Source: Verrucomicrobiota bacterium (GTDB lineage: Bacteria; Verrucomicrobiota; Verrucomicrobiia; Opitutales; UBA953). Taken from it: a DNA stretch of 35,606 bases. The stretch covers positions 1-35,606 of the forward strand of contig JAURJZ010000029.1 of NCBI GenBank assembly GCA_030831965.1. Direction: 5' to 3'. Shown here piece by piece: positions 17,301 through 25,336 of this stretch. Both the position numbers and the translations under genes were made by a program. Position 1 is the first letter of the stretch; each line of letters begins with the position of its first letter. A model generated the notes under the pieces. That model was not told where the DNA came from. It saw nothing but the letters and a program-made list of their open reading frames with translations, and ran no database searches.

Positions 17301-19346
17301 GTCGACGGCCTCCTCGCCACCGGTCGCGCCGCCGACGCCGATCACCTCGCCGCGCGCCTCGGCGCCCTGCCCGCCGCGGCGCGCGCCCGCGCCGTCGACG
17401 GCCTGCTTGACCGTCCCGCCTCCGCCGCGCGCCTTCTCGACCTCCTCGCCGCCGGCAAGCTCTCCGTCCTCCAGCTCTCGCCCTACCAGAAATCCCGGCT
17501 GAGCGGCCACCCCGACGCCGCCCTGGCGCGCCGCGCCGCCGAGGTCTTCGCCGCGCTCAACGCCGGCAGCGCCTCCGCCAAGGGCGACCTCATCGCGCGC
17601 CTCCTGCCCGAGATGGCCGGCCCCGCCGACCCCGCGAAGGGCAGGGCGGTGTTCCAGCAGGCATGCGCCATCTGCCATCGCCTCGGCGACGAGGGGATGG
17701 ACGTCGGACCCAACCTCACCGGCATCGGCCTCCATCCCCCCGGCGACCTGCTCCTCCACATCGTCGATCCCAACCGCATGGTCGACGACGAGCGCCGCGC
17801 CTGGAACTTCACCCTCCGCGACGGCTCCCAGGTCATCGGCCTCGTCGCGAGCGAGAACACCTCCGGCGTCACGCTCCGCCTTCCCGGAGGCGTCGACCGC
17901 GTCCTGCCGGCGGCGGACATCGCCAAGCGCGAGCCGCGCGCCCAGTCCCTCATGCCCGAGGGCTACGAATCCCTCGGCGCCGAGGCGCTCCGCCACCTCC
18001 TTGCCCACATGCGGGCGGCCGCCAGCCCCGCCGCCGCCGGCACCCAGGTGGGCCGCCACTTCCTCGTCGACCTCTCCTCCGCCGTCACCGCCGACAGCCG
18101 CAAGGGCATCTACGCCGCCAAGTCGGCGACCGACCAAACCCTGCGCTTCCGCAGGTTCGGCGACCTCACCGCCAACGGCGTGCCCTTCCGCGTCCTCGAC
18201 CCCGCCCAGCATCCCCGCGAGGCCAACCTCATCGTCCTCAAGGGCGGGCCCGGCGACGTCTTCGCGCGCAGCTTCCCCCGCGAGGTCTCCATCCCCGTCG
18301 GCCTTGCCGCCCACCGCCTCCACCTTCTCGGCGCCGTCGCCGGCTGGGGCAGCGTTGGCGACGGCCGCACGCCGGCCATGAGCCTCGAGATCCGCCATGT
18401 CGACGGCACCGTCCAGAAAGCCGAGTTCAACGCGCGCCGCGATTTCGTCGACTACATCAATCCCGAGCTCGACGCGCCCGGCTCCCGCCAAGCCCAGGGC
18501 CTGCTCCATGCCAACCAGGTCCGCACCCTCGCGCTCGACATCCGCTCCCGCTCGCCCATCGCCGCCCTCGTCCTCCGCAGCCCCGACAACATCGTCGTCC
18601 CCACCACCGCCGCCCTCACCCTCGAGACCGAGCCGCCCCAGGGCCCCGCTTCCACCGCCGGCCTTCCGCCCGCACCCCCGCCGGCTTTCCAAGCCCGCAA
18701 GCCCGGCCTCCTCCGCGTCCTTCTCGCCGGCGCCGGCTCCTCCCACGACTTCCCCCGACACTTCCTCGGGACCGACGCCGCCACGCTCCGCGCCGCCGGA
18801 GGCATGGATGTCGCGGCCACCGGCGACGCCGACCACGCCGCCGCCCTGCTCCCCGAGGCCGATGTCCTCGTCCTCAGCGCCAACGCGCCCGAGTTCGGCC
18901 GCGAGCCCTTCCAAAAGGCGCTCAACGCCTTCGCCGACGCCGGCAAGGGCATCGTCCCCCTCCACGCCGGCGTCTGGCACAACTGGCCCAAGGAAACATC
19001 CTACAACGCCCGCTTCGTGGGCGGCGGCGCCCGCGGCCACGGCGCCGGCATCGTCACCACCCGCCTCGGCGACAAGCCCCATCCCGTCCTGGGCGACCTC
19101 CCGCCCACCTTCGCCTTCTGGGACGAGAGCTACCATGTCGAGCTCGAGCCCGGCGCCAATGTCACCGTCCTCGCCACCAACGATCCCGACGACAGGACGC
19201 GCAAGCCCCACCCCAGCGTTTGGGTCGTCGCCCATCCCAAGGCCCGCATCGTCTGCCTCTCCCACGGCCACGACCAGCGCGCCCATGAGCACCCCGCCTA
19301 CCGCCGATTGCTGACCAACGCGGTCAACTGGGCCGGCGGCCGCTGA
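14394..19346 (+). CDS. PVC-type dehydrogenase / HEAT repeat / cytochrome c / ThuA fusion protein
   Basis: This is a 1650-residue exported multidomain protein. In order it has a signal peptide (about 1-19), a ThuA/glutamine-amidotransferase-like domain (about 20-230), a PVC-type beta-propeller dehydrogenase domain (about 258-640) with two acidic DTDGDG loops (near 332 and 376) that look like calcium sites, an alanine-rich HEAT-like helical stretch (about 660-1070), and a cytochrome c domain with C1091-x2-C1094-H1095 (CAICH). These are followed by a beta-rich carbohydrate-binding-like region (about 1215-1420) and a second ThuA domain (about 1440-1650) with PLHAGVWHNW and FWDESYHVEL. Propeller-plus-cytochrome c architecture is typical of Planctomycetota and Verrucomicrobiota and is linked to sugar or glycoside oxidation; the substrate here is unknown. 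It starts 31 bases after the PLP gene. Confidence 0.85.
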   Translation: MRLLTPLALLWAALCPAAPRVVVSTDLPVPMKAAWEGAAAELHWSPRPLAADLAGAQVLVLHRERAEALPPESLAAIRAFAEQGGGVVVLGHGLASGDAAWGKAVAGGGWTPASRSHAEKLLLVLRTDEHPLTKDAASLDLDDATLFDLDLAPDIRVLGAGFTPRLAKGNAVSDKLTVFDSQPQLWIHESPARRAAVLLQGNSTSLAQPTVRALMKRAAAWTARLPGVDTLCQPSELAELRYPAGGPSRPERTVQSLRLPPGFTARLVAAEPLIRKPIAVQWDAAGRLWVAETPEYPNGRRPLNTEAWKDGGSLVPGVTDRPAQDSIAILSDTDGDGVADRRDVFHQGLELITGFCLHRDGVIAVAQGRVTWLRDTDGDGKADREEDLFHGFTPGDTHFVSNGFTHAPDGWVYASTGSGTVATHPATKREMARLSPGTFRFRPDGSAIEQVASAGGNAFGAEVTSDLEVFHNKATTGNPIQHVVLPESVLARSGGSPARAFQSVNPGRRVAGVSLPTRAPYMQIDQVGRYTASCATLVLEDPLWPADYQRNVFLTEPILDVVSRELLVPDGPTYRGDPGPHEGRWLHAGDPWFLPVALELAPTGEMVVLDFYSPVVAHNDTRGPLHSRSHAAVRPDREHLHGRIYALLPPGAKPRPAPDLSRATPAQLAAALDHPSRQVRHTAQRLLHEKVAQPSAELVAALRAHLAGRDEAAILGLWSLARLGDATDADLARLAASPSPGVRRNVFLVAESLRRPLPAALAKAGLADPDARVQLAALRALGAAPMDSAAAAELLALQASGRLNPWAAAAAAAAANGQPGPILASLLAAANPGPAEQALARSLANGLSLDDKDTLAAVLRALAQPGARPELAAATLATLASRSAPAAVPAAELAALVAQPDLARALAAAPLVRRWVEPADDILRDLARRLAASPAAEADPASLAALRGLDAAADRLLDAALAGPRSPAAVDGLLATGRAADADHLAARLGALPAAARARAVDGLLDRPASAARLLDLLAAGKLSVLQLSPYQKSRLSGHPDAALARRAAEVFAALNAGSASAKGDLIARLLPEMAGPADPAKGRAVFQQACAICHRLGDEGMDVGPNLTGIGLHPPGDLLLHIVDPNRMVDDERRAWNFTLRDGSQVIGLVASENTSGVTLRLPGGVDRVLPAADIAKREPRAQSLMPEGYESLGAEALRHLLAHMRAAASPAAAGTQVGRHFLVDLSSAVTADSRKGIYAAKSATDQTLRFRRFGDLTANGVPFRVLDPAQHPREANLIVLKGGPGDVFARSFPREVSIPVGLAAHRLHLLGAVAGWGSVGDGRTPAMSLEIRHVDGTVQKAEFNARRDFVDYINPELDAPGSRQAQGLLHANQVRTLALDIRSRSPIAALVLRSPDNIVVPTTAALTLETEPPQGPASTAGLPPAPPPAFQARKPGLLRVLLAGAGSSHDFPRHFLGTDAATLRAAGGMDVAATGDADHAAALLPEADVLVLSANAPEFGREPFQKALNAFADAGKGIVPLHAGVWHNWPKETSYNARFVGGGARGHGAGIVTTRLGDKPHPVLGDLPPTFAFWDESYHVELEPGANVTVLATNDPDDRTRKPHPSVWVVAHPKARIVCLSHGHDQRAHEHPAYRRLLTNAVNWAGGR

Positions 19347-19352
19347 GGGCGC

Positions 19353-19385
19353 AAAAAGGCCGCCGGGCCGAGCGACCCGGCGGCC
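19353..19385 (-). terminator. Intrinsic terminator of the exported small protein gene
   Basis: A perfect 10-bp inverted repeat, GGCCGCCGGG (19358-19367) and CCCGGCGGCC (19376-19385), has an 8-base loop. On the minus strand it is followed by TTTTT (19357-19353). It lies 17 bases beyond the stop of the leftward gene ending at 19402. It may also help insulate the rightward dehydrogenase gene. Confidence 0.85.
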
Positions 19386-19401
19386 GTATCCGCCCGGCCA
19401 A

Positions 19402-19869
19402 TCAGCCCTCGTCGCCCTCCTCCTCGCCGTCCTCGTCCGCGGCCACCTTCGCGCCGGGCTTGCCCGGCTTGCGGCTCGACTCCATCCGCGCGCGGAACGC
19501 CGCCTTCTCCTTCTCCGCCAACGCCGAGGCCGCCGGATCCGCCTTGGCCAGCGCGTCCTCCATCAGCTTCTTCCAGGCGGCCTCGGACGTGGCGGCCTTC
19601 TCCCGCGCCGACTTGTAGTCGAGGTACAGCTTCCGGACCGCCGCCCGGTCCGCCTTGGCCTGCTCGTGCGCGGCGAGCACCTCCGGCTTGTCGCCCGCCA
19701 CGCGGCGCGCCGCGGTCAGGCGCTGCCGCTCCTCGGAGCTCAGCTCGATCGCCGAGGGCGGCTTGCCGGTTTCCGCCTTGGCGCTGGCCGACGGGGTCAG
19801 GGACGTGAGGGCCGCCAACAGGAGGGCGGCCACGAGGGTCTTTTGGGTGGTGTGCATGGTGATGTTCAT
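19402..19869 (-). CDS. Small exported charged alanine-rich protein, unknown function
   Basis: The protein has 155 residues from the ATG at 19869 (151 from the ATG at 19857; neither has a Shine-Dalgarno). It starts with a clear signal peptide (hydrophobic LVAALLLAALTSL, then a likely cut after SASA), followed by a lysine-, glutamate- and alanine-rich helical region with coiled-coil character and an acidic tail (DEDGEEEGDEG). I do not recognise a family. The helical layout loosely recalls small periplasmic stress proteins such as Spy, but the LTxxQ motif is absent. A strong terminator follows it. Confidence 0.7.
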   Translation of the reverse strand: MNITMHTTQKTLVAALLLAALTSLTPSASAKAETGKPPSAIELSSEERQRLTAARRVAGDKPEVLAAHEQAKADRAAVRKLYLDYKSAREKAATSEAAWKKLMEDALAKADPAASALAEKEKAAFRARMESSRKPGKPGAKVAADEDGEEEGDEG

Positions 19870-20051
19870 GGGAACGGGAGCCATCCAGCGCGCCCGTTCG
19901 CCTTGCGGCAAACGCGCCCAGCCAGGGTTGGTTGCCTGGGTCGAACCCCCCGGCTTCTCGCGGGCACAAGCCCCAGGCCGGCTCGCGCGGAATCGGCCGG
20001 CCCCGCCCATCGGCGCTTGCGGACGTCCGGCGGAACCCCAAGTTCCGTCGC

Positions 20052-20438
20052 ATGGACATCCTCGCCAAGGTTCACAAGCACTACGGGACCACCATCCTCC
20101 TCCTCGTCCTCATCGGCGCCATCCTCGCCCTCGCCAAGGGCCCCAAGGTCGCCTACCAGCGCGTGGTCGCGGTGCTGGTCGACATCAACGTGGTCCTCGG
20201 CCTCGCCTCCTGGTGGGTCTCCGGCAAGGCCCTCTCCCTCCTCCACCCCCTCCTCGCCCTCGCGGCCGTCGGCCTCCTCCACGCCTCCGCCAAGTCCGAC
20301 CAATCCCGCAAGGTCGCCACCTGCTGGCTGCTCGCCTTCGCCGCCCTCCTCCTCGCCTGGATGACCAACGCCTCCTGGGGCCCCGGCTTCCTCAAGGGCG
20401 TCTGGATGGTCTCGCTTCGCGGCGGCGCCCCCGCCTGA
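20052..20438 (+). CDS. Small membrane protein, unknown function
   Basis: This 128-residue protein has about four membrane segments (roughly residues 14-28, 38-55, 62-76 and 86-103) joined by short loops, with a basic N-terminus (MDILAKVHKHYG). I do not recognise the family, and no catalytic or metal-binding motif stands out. The ATG at 20052 was chosen because the hydrophobic core begins shortly after it; upstream codons read as proline- and arginine-rich intergenic sequence. It diverges from the small exported protein gene across 182 bases, which must hold both promoters, and it lies 61 bases before the tetR gene. Confidence 0.65.
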   Translation: MDILAKVHKHYGTTILLLVLIGAILALAKGPKVAYQRVVAVLVDINVVLGLASWWVSGKALSLLHPLLALAAVGLLHASAKSDQSRKVATCWLLAFAALLLAWMTNASWGPGFLKGVWMVSLRGGAPA

Positions 20439-20499
20439 GGCGGCGAGATTCCTCCAACACCCGTTTGACTCGGCCGCCCGCCCCCGTCTTGGTGGGCGG

Positions 20500-21138
20500 A
20501 TGGCCGTCTCCCGCCAAGCCGTCGCCACCCGCGAGCGCATCCTCGCCCGCGCCGGCGCCCTCTTCGCCCGCCAGGGACTCGACGGCCTCGGCATCCGCCA
20601 GCTGGCGCGCGAGGCCAAGGTCAACATCGCGGCCGTCAACTACCACTTCGGGTCCAAGCAGGCCCTCTTCCGCGAGGTCTGTCTCCGCCACCTCCGCGCC
20701 ATCAACGCCGAGCGCGTCGCCCTCCTCGACGCGCTCGAGGCCCGGCGCGGGCGCATCGCCGCCGACGAGATCCTGGCCGCGCACCTCGGCCCGGTCGTCC
20801 GCTTCGCCCGCGGCGGCGATCCCTCCAACCTGCTCTTCATGCGCCTGGTCATGGCGCAGATCGCCCGCCGCGACCCCGCCCTCCAGGCCGCCCTCGCCGC
20901 CGAGGGCAAGCCCGTCCTCGACCGCGCGCTGGGTCTCCTCGCCCGCGCCCTCCCCGGCGCCGCCCCGGCCGACCTCCGGCTCGGCCTCGCCCAGGTCATC
21001 GGCTCCACCACCCACCTCCTGATGAACGAGGAGCTCGAGCGCGCCGAGCGCGCCGGCGCCCGGCCCCTTTCCGCCGACGCCCTCCTCGGCCGGCTCGTCG
21101 CCCACGGCGTCGCCGGCCTGCGCGCCCTCCGGGCCTGA
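20500..21138 (+). CDS. TetR/CecR-family transcriptional regulator
   Basis: This 212-residue repressor-type protein has an N-terminal helix-turn-helix (about residues 28-50: GIRQLAREAKVNIAAVNYHF) and an alpha-helical ligand-binding domain. The AAVNYHFGSKQALFREV segment and the following LNAERVALLDALEA-type helix match TetR members of the CecR (YbiH, DUF1956) group, which often sit beside ABC or RND efflux genes. It is the first gene of the efflux operon, with 3 bases before the permease, so it probably regulates its own operon. CCGCCC (20474-20479) and GGGCGG (20494-20499) form an inverted repeat directly before its ATG and could be part of an operator. Confidence 0.88.
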   Translation: MAVSRQAVATRERILARAGALFARQGLDGLGIRQLAREAKVNIAAVNYHFGSKQALFREVCLRHLRAINAERVALLDALEARRGRIAADEILAAHLGPVVRFARGGDPSNLLFMRLVMAQIARRDPALQAALAAEGKPVLDRALGLLARALPGAAPADLRLGLAQVIGSTTHLLMNEELERAERAGARPLSADALLGRLVAHGVAGLRALRA

Positions 21139-21141
21139 CCC

Positions 21142-22332
21142 ATGTACCGCCTCGCGCTCAACATGCTCTTCGGCGACCGGGCCAAGCTCGCCATGCTCCT
21201 CGTCGGCCTGAGCTTCTCCGCCCTCCTCATGGCGCAGCAGAGCTCGGTCTTCTTCGGCATCATGAGCTGGACCTACACGCCGATGGTCAACATCCGCGCC
21301 TCGGTCTGGGTCAGCGACCGCGAGGTCGAGCAGGTCAACGACGCCAAGCCGATGCGCGACACCGACGTCACCCGCGTCCGCTCCGTCGACGGCGTCTCCT
21401 GGGCCGCGCCGCTCCACTCGTCCATCATGCAGGCCCGGCTGCCCAACGGGAACTTCAAGCTCATCTCCCTCGTCGGCATCGACAGCGACACCTTCGCCGG
21501 CGCCCCCGCCGTCCTCACCGTCGGCCGCATCGAGGACCTCCGCCTGCCCAACACCGTCCTCATCGACGAGTGGGGCGCCAACCTCCTCGGCCGCGCCGTC
21601 ACCCGCCCCGACGGCACCGTCGAGACCGTCCCCCTCGGCGTGGGCGACACCTTCGAGCTCAACGACACCGAGGCCCGCATCGTCGGCGTCTGCCGCGTCA
21701 AGCGCGCCTTCACCGGCGGCCCCTTCGTCTACACCACCTACGACCGGGCCAAGGCCTACACCGCCGGCGTCCGCCGCACCCTCAGCTACGTCCTCGTCGA
21801 GCCCCGCCCCGGCGTCACCCCGGCCGAGCTCTGCGACCGCATCGAGGCCGAGACCGGCCTCCGCGCCTGGACCTCCGAGACCGACCTCTGGACCTGGGGC
21901 GAGCGCAGCCTCGCCCGCAGCACCTTCTGGTGGTTCTGGCGCAACACCGGCATCCCCTTCTCCTTCGGCACCGCCGTCCTCCTCGGCCTCTTCGTCGGCA
22001 TCGCCATCTCCGGCCAGACCTTCTACTCCTTCGTGCTCGAGAACCTGCGCTACTTCGCCGCCATCAAGGCGATGGGCGCCGGCTCCGGCCTGCTCGCCCG
22101 CATGCTGCTCCTCCAGGCCCTCGCCGCCGGACTCCTCGGCTTCGGCCTCGGCGTCGGCATGGCCCAGGCCATCGGGCGCGTCATGATCGAGAAGGGCATG
22201 CCCCCCTTCGTCCTCTATCCCCAGGTCCTCGTCGCCACCCTCGTCCTCGTCCTCGGCATCAGCCTCTGCTCCGCCCTCATCGGGATGGTCAAGGTCGCCC
22301 GGGTCGACCCCGCCTCCGTCTTCCGTGCCTGA
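21142..22332 (+). CDS. DevC/MacB-like ABC transporter permease
   Basis: This 396-residue permease has one N-terminal membrane helix (about 12-35), a large extracytoplasmic domain (about 40-265), and three C-terminal helices (about 272-298, 318-345 and 362-388). This is the FtsX-type arrangement of MacB, LolC/E and DevC permeases. The first helix lacks the double-glycine features of lipoprotein-releasing LolE. It overlaps the ATPase gene by 8 bases. Together with the ATPase, fusion protein and outer membrane factor it should form a trans-envelope exporter; the cargo cannot be read from sequence. Confidence 0.85.
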   Translation: MYRLALNMLFGDRAKLAMLLVGLSFSALLMAQQSSVFFGIMSWTYTPMVNIRASVWVSDREVEQVNDAKPMRDTDVTRVRSVDGVSWAAPLHSSIMQARLPNGNFKLISLVGIDSDTFAGAPAVLTVGRIEDLRLPNTVLIDEWGANLLGRAVTRPDGTVETVPLGVGDTFELNDTEARIVGVCRVKRAFTGGPFVYTTYDRAKAYTAGVRRTLSYVLVEPRPGVTPAELCDRIEAETGLRAWTSETDLWTWGERSLARSTFWWFWRNTGIPFSFGTAVLLGLFVGIAISGQTFYSFVLENLRYFAAIKAMGAGSGLLARMLLLQALAAGLLGFGLGVGMAQAIGRVMIEKGMPPFVLYPQVLVATLVLVLGISLCSALIGMVKVARVDPASVFRA

Positions 22333-23047
22333 CCCCGCCCCCGCCATCCGCCTCCGCCGCGTCGACAAGTCCTTCGGCGCCGGCGAGGCGCGCATCTTCG
22401 CCCTCAAGCAGGCCGACTTCGAGGCGCGCGCCGGCGAGCTCATCATGCTCGTCGGCCCCTCCGGCTGCGGCAAGACCACCCTCCTCTCCGTCCTCGCCGG
22501 CACCCTCCGCGCCGACGCCGGCGAGGTCGAGGCCTTCGGCCGCCGCCTCGACGGCCTCGGGCAGGCCGAGCTCACCGCCTTCCGCCGCGCCAACCTCGGC
22601 TTCGTTTTCCAGTCCTTCAACCTCATCCCCACCCTCAGCGTCCGGGAGAACGTCATGGTGCCCCTCCTCATCCAGGGGGCCTCGCGCGCCGAGGCCGTCC
22701 GACGGGCCGACGCCATGCTGGCCAAGGTCGGCCTCGGGGGCCGGGAGGACGGCCCGCCCACCGCCCTCTCCGGCGGCCAGCAGCAGCGCGTCGCCATCGC
22801 CCGCGCCCTCGTCCACGAGCCCCGCCTCCTCATCTGCGACGAGCCCACCTCCGCCCTCGACAAGGACACCGGCCAGAAGGTCATGGCCATGATCCGCGAC
22901 CTCTCCCGCTCCCCCGACCGCTGCGTCGTCGTCGTCACCCACGACCACCGCATCTTCCGCCACGCCGACCGCATCGCCGAGATGGAGGACGGTCGCATCC
23001 GCCGCGTCGTCGACGATCCCTCGACCCTCGACACCCCCGCTTCCTGA
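22325..23047 (+). CDS. LolD/MacB-type ABC transporter ATP-binding protein
   Basis: This 240-residue nucleotide-binding subunit drives the exporter. It has Walker A GPSGCGKTT (44-52), a Q-loop glutamine at 96 (VFQSFNLIPTLSVREN), the signature LSGGQQQR (148-155), Walker B LLICDEPTSALD (168-179) and an H-loop in VVTHD. The FNLIPTLSVREN segment is typical of the LolD/MacB/DevA branch. The start is a GTG at 22325 inside the last codons of the permease gene, giving an 8-base overlap and likely coupled translation. All catalytic residues are present. Confidence 0.93.
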   Translation: MPDPAPAIRLRRVDKSFGAGEARIFALKQADFEARAGELIMLVGPSGCGKTTLLSVLAGTLRADAGEVEAFGRRLDGLGQAELTAFRRANLGFVFQSFNLIPTLSVRENVMVPLLIQGASRAEAVRRADAMLAKVGLGGREDGPPTALSGGQQQRVAIARALVHEPRLLICDEPTSALDKDTGQKVMAMIRDLSRSPDRCVVVVTHDHRIFRHADRIAEMEDGRIRRVVDDPSTLDTPAS

Positions 23048-23058
23048 AACCGCCTCCC

Positions 23059-23940
23059 ATGAACAAGTTCCCCCTCCGGCTCCTCCTCGCCGCCGTCGCC
23101 CTCGGCGGCGTCCTCGCCGCCACCCAGCTCGCCTCCACCGCCGCCGAGAACCCCGCCGTTTCCCCGCCCCCCTACCAACCCGCCGTGCGCGACAAGGACG
23201 GCCTGCTCTCCGCCTCCGGCCTCGTCGAGGCCGTGGCCGAGAACACCCTCGTCGGCGTCCCCTTCGCCGGACTCGTCGCCGACGTGCCCGCCAAGGTCTC
23301 CCGCGCGGTCAAGGCCGGCGATCCCCTCCTCGTCCTCGACACCCGCGAGCTTCGCCCCGCCGCCGCCGCCGCCGTCGCCGCCGCCGAGCGCGCCGAGGAT
23401 GTCGCCCGCCGCATGCAGCCGCTCCGCGGCACCGGGGCCGTCTCCGAGTCCGCGCTCAACGAGGCCCAGTTCGCCGCCCGCGAGGCCCGCGCCCGCGCCG
23501 ACCTCGCCGCCGCCCAGCTCGAGCGCGCCACCGTGAGGTCGCCCATCGACGGCACCGTGCTCCAGGTCTCCGTCCGCCCCGGCGAGTTCGTCGCCGCCGG
23601 GGGCAAGGCCCCCGTCGTCGTCGGCGACATCTCCCGCCTGCAGATCCGGTGCGACATCGACGAGCAGATGGCGCCCCGCATGCGCGAGGGCCTTCCCGCC
23701 AAGGGCTTCCTCAAGGGCGAGCTCGCCAAGCCCGGAGCCCCCGACCGCTCCCTCCCGCTCCGCTTCGTCCGCATCGAGCCCTTCGTCGTCCCCAAGACCT
23801 CCCTCACCGGGGCCAGCGCCGAGCGCGTCGACACCCGCGTCCTCCAGGTCATCTACCAGTTCGACCGCCCCGCCGACCGCCCCGTCTTCGTCGGCCAGCA
23901 GATGGACGTCTACATCGACACCAACCCCGATGCGAAGTAA
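23059..23940 (+). CDS. HlyD-family membrane fusion protein (periplasmic adaptor)
   Basis: This 293-residue adaptor links the inner-membrane ABC unit to the outer membrane factor. It has an N-terminal membrane anchor or signal (about 7-25), a lipoyl-like half (GLVADVPAKVSRAVKAGDPLLVLD), a short alanine-rich hairpin (about 95-150), and the second lipoyl half (ATVRSPIDGTVLQVSVRPGEFV), followed by beta-barrel sequence (ending MDVYIDTNPDAK). The hairpin is shorter than in MacA or AcrA. It starts 11 bases after the ATPase gene and overlaps the next gene by 11 bases. Confidence 0.88.
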   Translation: MNKFPLRLLLAAVALGGVLAATQLASTAAENPAVSPPPYQPAVRDKDGLLSASGLVEAVAENTLVGVPFAGLVADVPAKVSRAVKAGDPLLVLDTRELRPAAAAAVAAAERAEDVARRMQPLRGTGAVSESALNEAQFAAREARARADLAAAQLERATVRSPIDGTVLQVSVRPGEFVAAGGKAPVVVGDISRLQIRCDIDEQMAPRMREGLPAKGFLKGELAKPGAPDRSLPLRFVRIEPFVVPKTSLTGASAERVDTRVLQVIYQFDRPADRPVFVGQQMDVYIDTNPDAK

Positions 23941-25336
23941 GGCCCTGCTCCTCGCCGCCGCCCTCGCCGGCTGCGCCTCCGGCGAGGCGCCGACCAGGCC
24001 CGACCTCGGCCCCCTCGCCGCCGAGGCCCGCTTCGCCGCCGCCGGCGAGCGCGCCGTCGCCGCCTGGTGGCGCGCCTTCGGCGACGCCGACCTCGAGGCC
24101 CTCGTCGTCCGCGCCCTTCGCGAGAACCCCGACCTCGCCGTCGCCGCCGCCCGCGTCCGCGAGGCCCGCGCCACCGTCCAGGCCCTCGACGCCGATCTCC
24201 TCCCCCGGCTCGACGCCCAGCTCGCCCTCGCCTCGCGCCGCATCTCCAACCAAACCGGCCAGAACTTCCCCGGCCTGCCCCGCCGCAGCGACGTCGGGTC
24301 CGCCGGCATCCAGCTCTCCTGGGAAATCGACCTCTGGGGCCGCGCCGCCGACCGCGCCCAGGCCGCCCTCGCCGACGCCGAATCCACCGCCTTCCGCGCC
24401 GCCGCCGCCGAGGTCGCCCTCGCCGCCTCCGTCACCCGCGCCTGGTTCGCCGTGCGTCTTGCCCGCGAGGATCTCGTCTGCCTGCGCGGCGACTTCGCCT
24501 CCCGCCTGGCCGACATGGACCTCGTCACCCGACGGTCCCAGGCCGGCCTCGTCGACGACGACGCCCTCGCCGCCGCCCGCCTCGCCGCCGCCCAGGCCAA
24601 GGCCGCCGAGCTCGACGCCTCCCGTCGCCTCGCCGCCGCCGAGAACGCCCTCCGCGTCCTCGTCGCCCTCGCCCCCGGCGCCACCCTTCCCGGCAGCCTC
24701 CCCGCCGAATCCGGCGAGCCCGCCGTCGCCCGCCAGCCCGACTTCGGCCCCGGCCTCCCCTCGGATCTTCTCCTCGCCCGCCCCGACCTTCGCGCCGCCG
24801 CCCGCGCGCTCGACGCCTCCCTCGCCCGCGAGGGCGCCGCCCGCGCCGATTTCTACCCGCGGCTCCTCCTCGTCGGCGACGCCGGCTGGGCCGCCGACCC
24901 CGCCTCCAACCTCGGTCGCTCCGGGTCCGGCTTCTGGAACCTCACCCCCTCGCTCACCCTCCCCGTCTTCGAGGGCGCCCGCAACGCCGCCGGCCTCGAG
25001 GCCGCCCGCTCGCGGGTCGACCTCGCCGCCGCCGAATGGCGCCAAGCCGTCCTCGGCGCCTTCCGCGAGGTCGACGACGCCCTCGTCGACCTGCGCGACA
25101 TCGCCACGCAGGAGGATCTCGCCCGCCGCGTCCTCGACGCCGTCGCCTCCCGCCTCGCCAACGCCGAGTCCCGCCTCAAGGCCGGCCTCGCCGACCGCCT
25201 CGAGGTCGAGGCCGCCCGCCGCGACCTCCTCCTCGCCCGCCGCACCTTCGCCGGCTACGCCTGGGAACGCCGCCAGGCGGCCGTCCGCCTCGCCGCCGCC
25301 ACCGGCGGGGGGTTCCCGTTCCCTAACGGGAAATAA
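23930..25336 (+). CDS. NodT/TolC-family outer membrane efflux lipoprotein
   Basis: This 468-residue outer membrane factor has a lipoprotein signal with lipobox cysteine C15 (LLAAALAGC). Two tandem outer-membrane-efflux repeats follow, seen as long alanine-rich amphipathic helices interrupted by QLSWEIDLWGRAADRA in the first half and LTPSLTLPVFEGARNAAGLEAA in the second. This is the arrangement of NodT-type channel subunits of tripartite pumps. Its ATG lies inside the fusion protein gene, the last two of five genes in the operon. It ends at the start of a repeat-containing intergenic region that separates it from the convergent gnd gene. Confidence 0.9.
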   Translation: MRSKALLLAAALAGCASGEAPTRPDLGPLAAEARFAAAGERAVAAWWRAFGDADLEALVVRALRENPDLAVAAARVREARATVQALDADLLPRLDAQLALASRRISNQTGQNFPGLPRRSDVGSAGIQLSWEIDLWGRAADRAQAALADAESTAFRAAAAEVALAASVTRAWFAVRLAREDLVCLRGDFASRLADMDLVTRRSQAGLVDDDALAAARLAAAQAKAAELDASRRLAAAENALRVLVALAPGATLPGSLPAESGEPAVARQPDFGPGLPSDLLLARPDLRAAARALDASLAREGAARADFYPRLLLVGDAGWAADPASNLGRSGSGFWNLTPSLTLPVFEGARNAAGLEAARSRVDLAAAEWRQAVLGAFREVDDALVDLRDIATQEDLARRVLDAVASRLANAESRLKAGLADRLEVEAARRDLLLARRTFAGYAWERRQAAVRLAAATGGGFPFPNGK

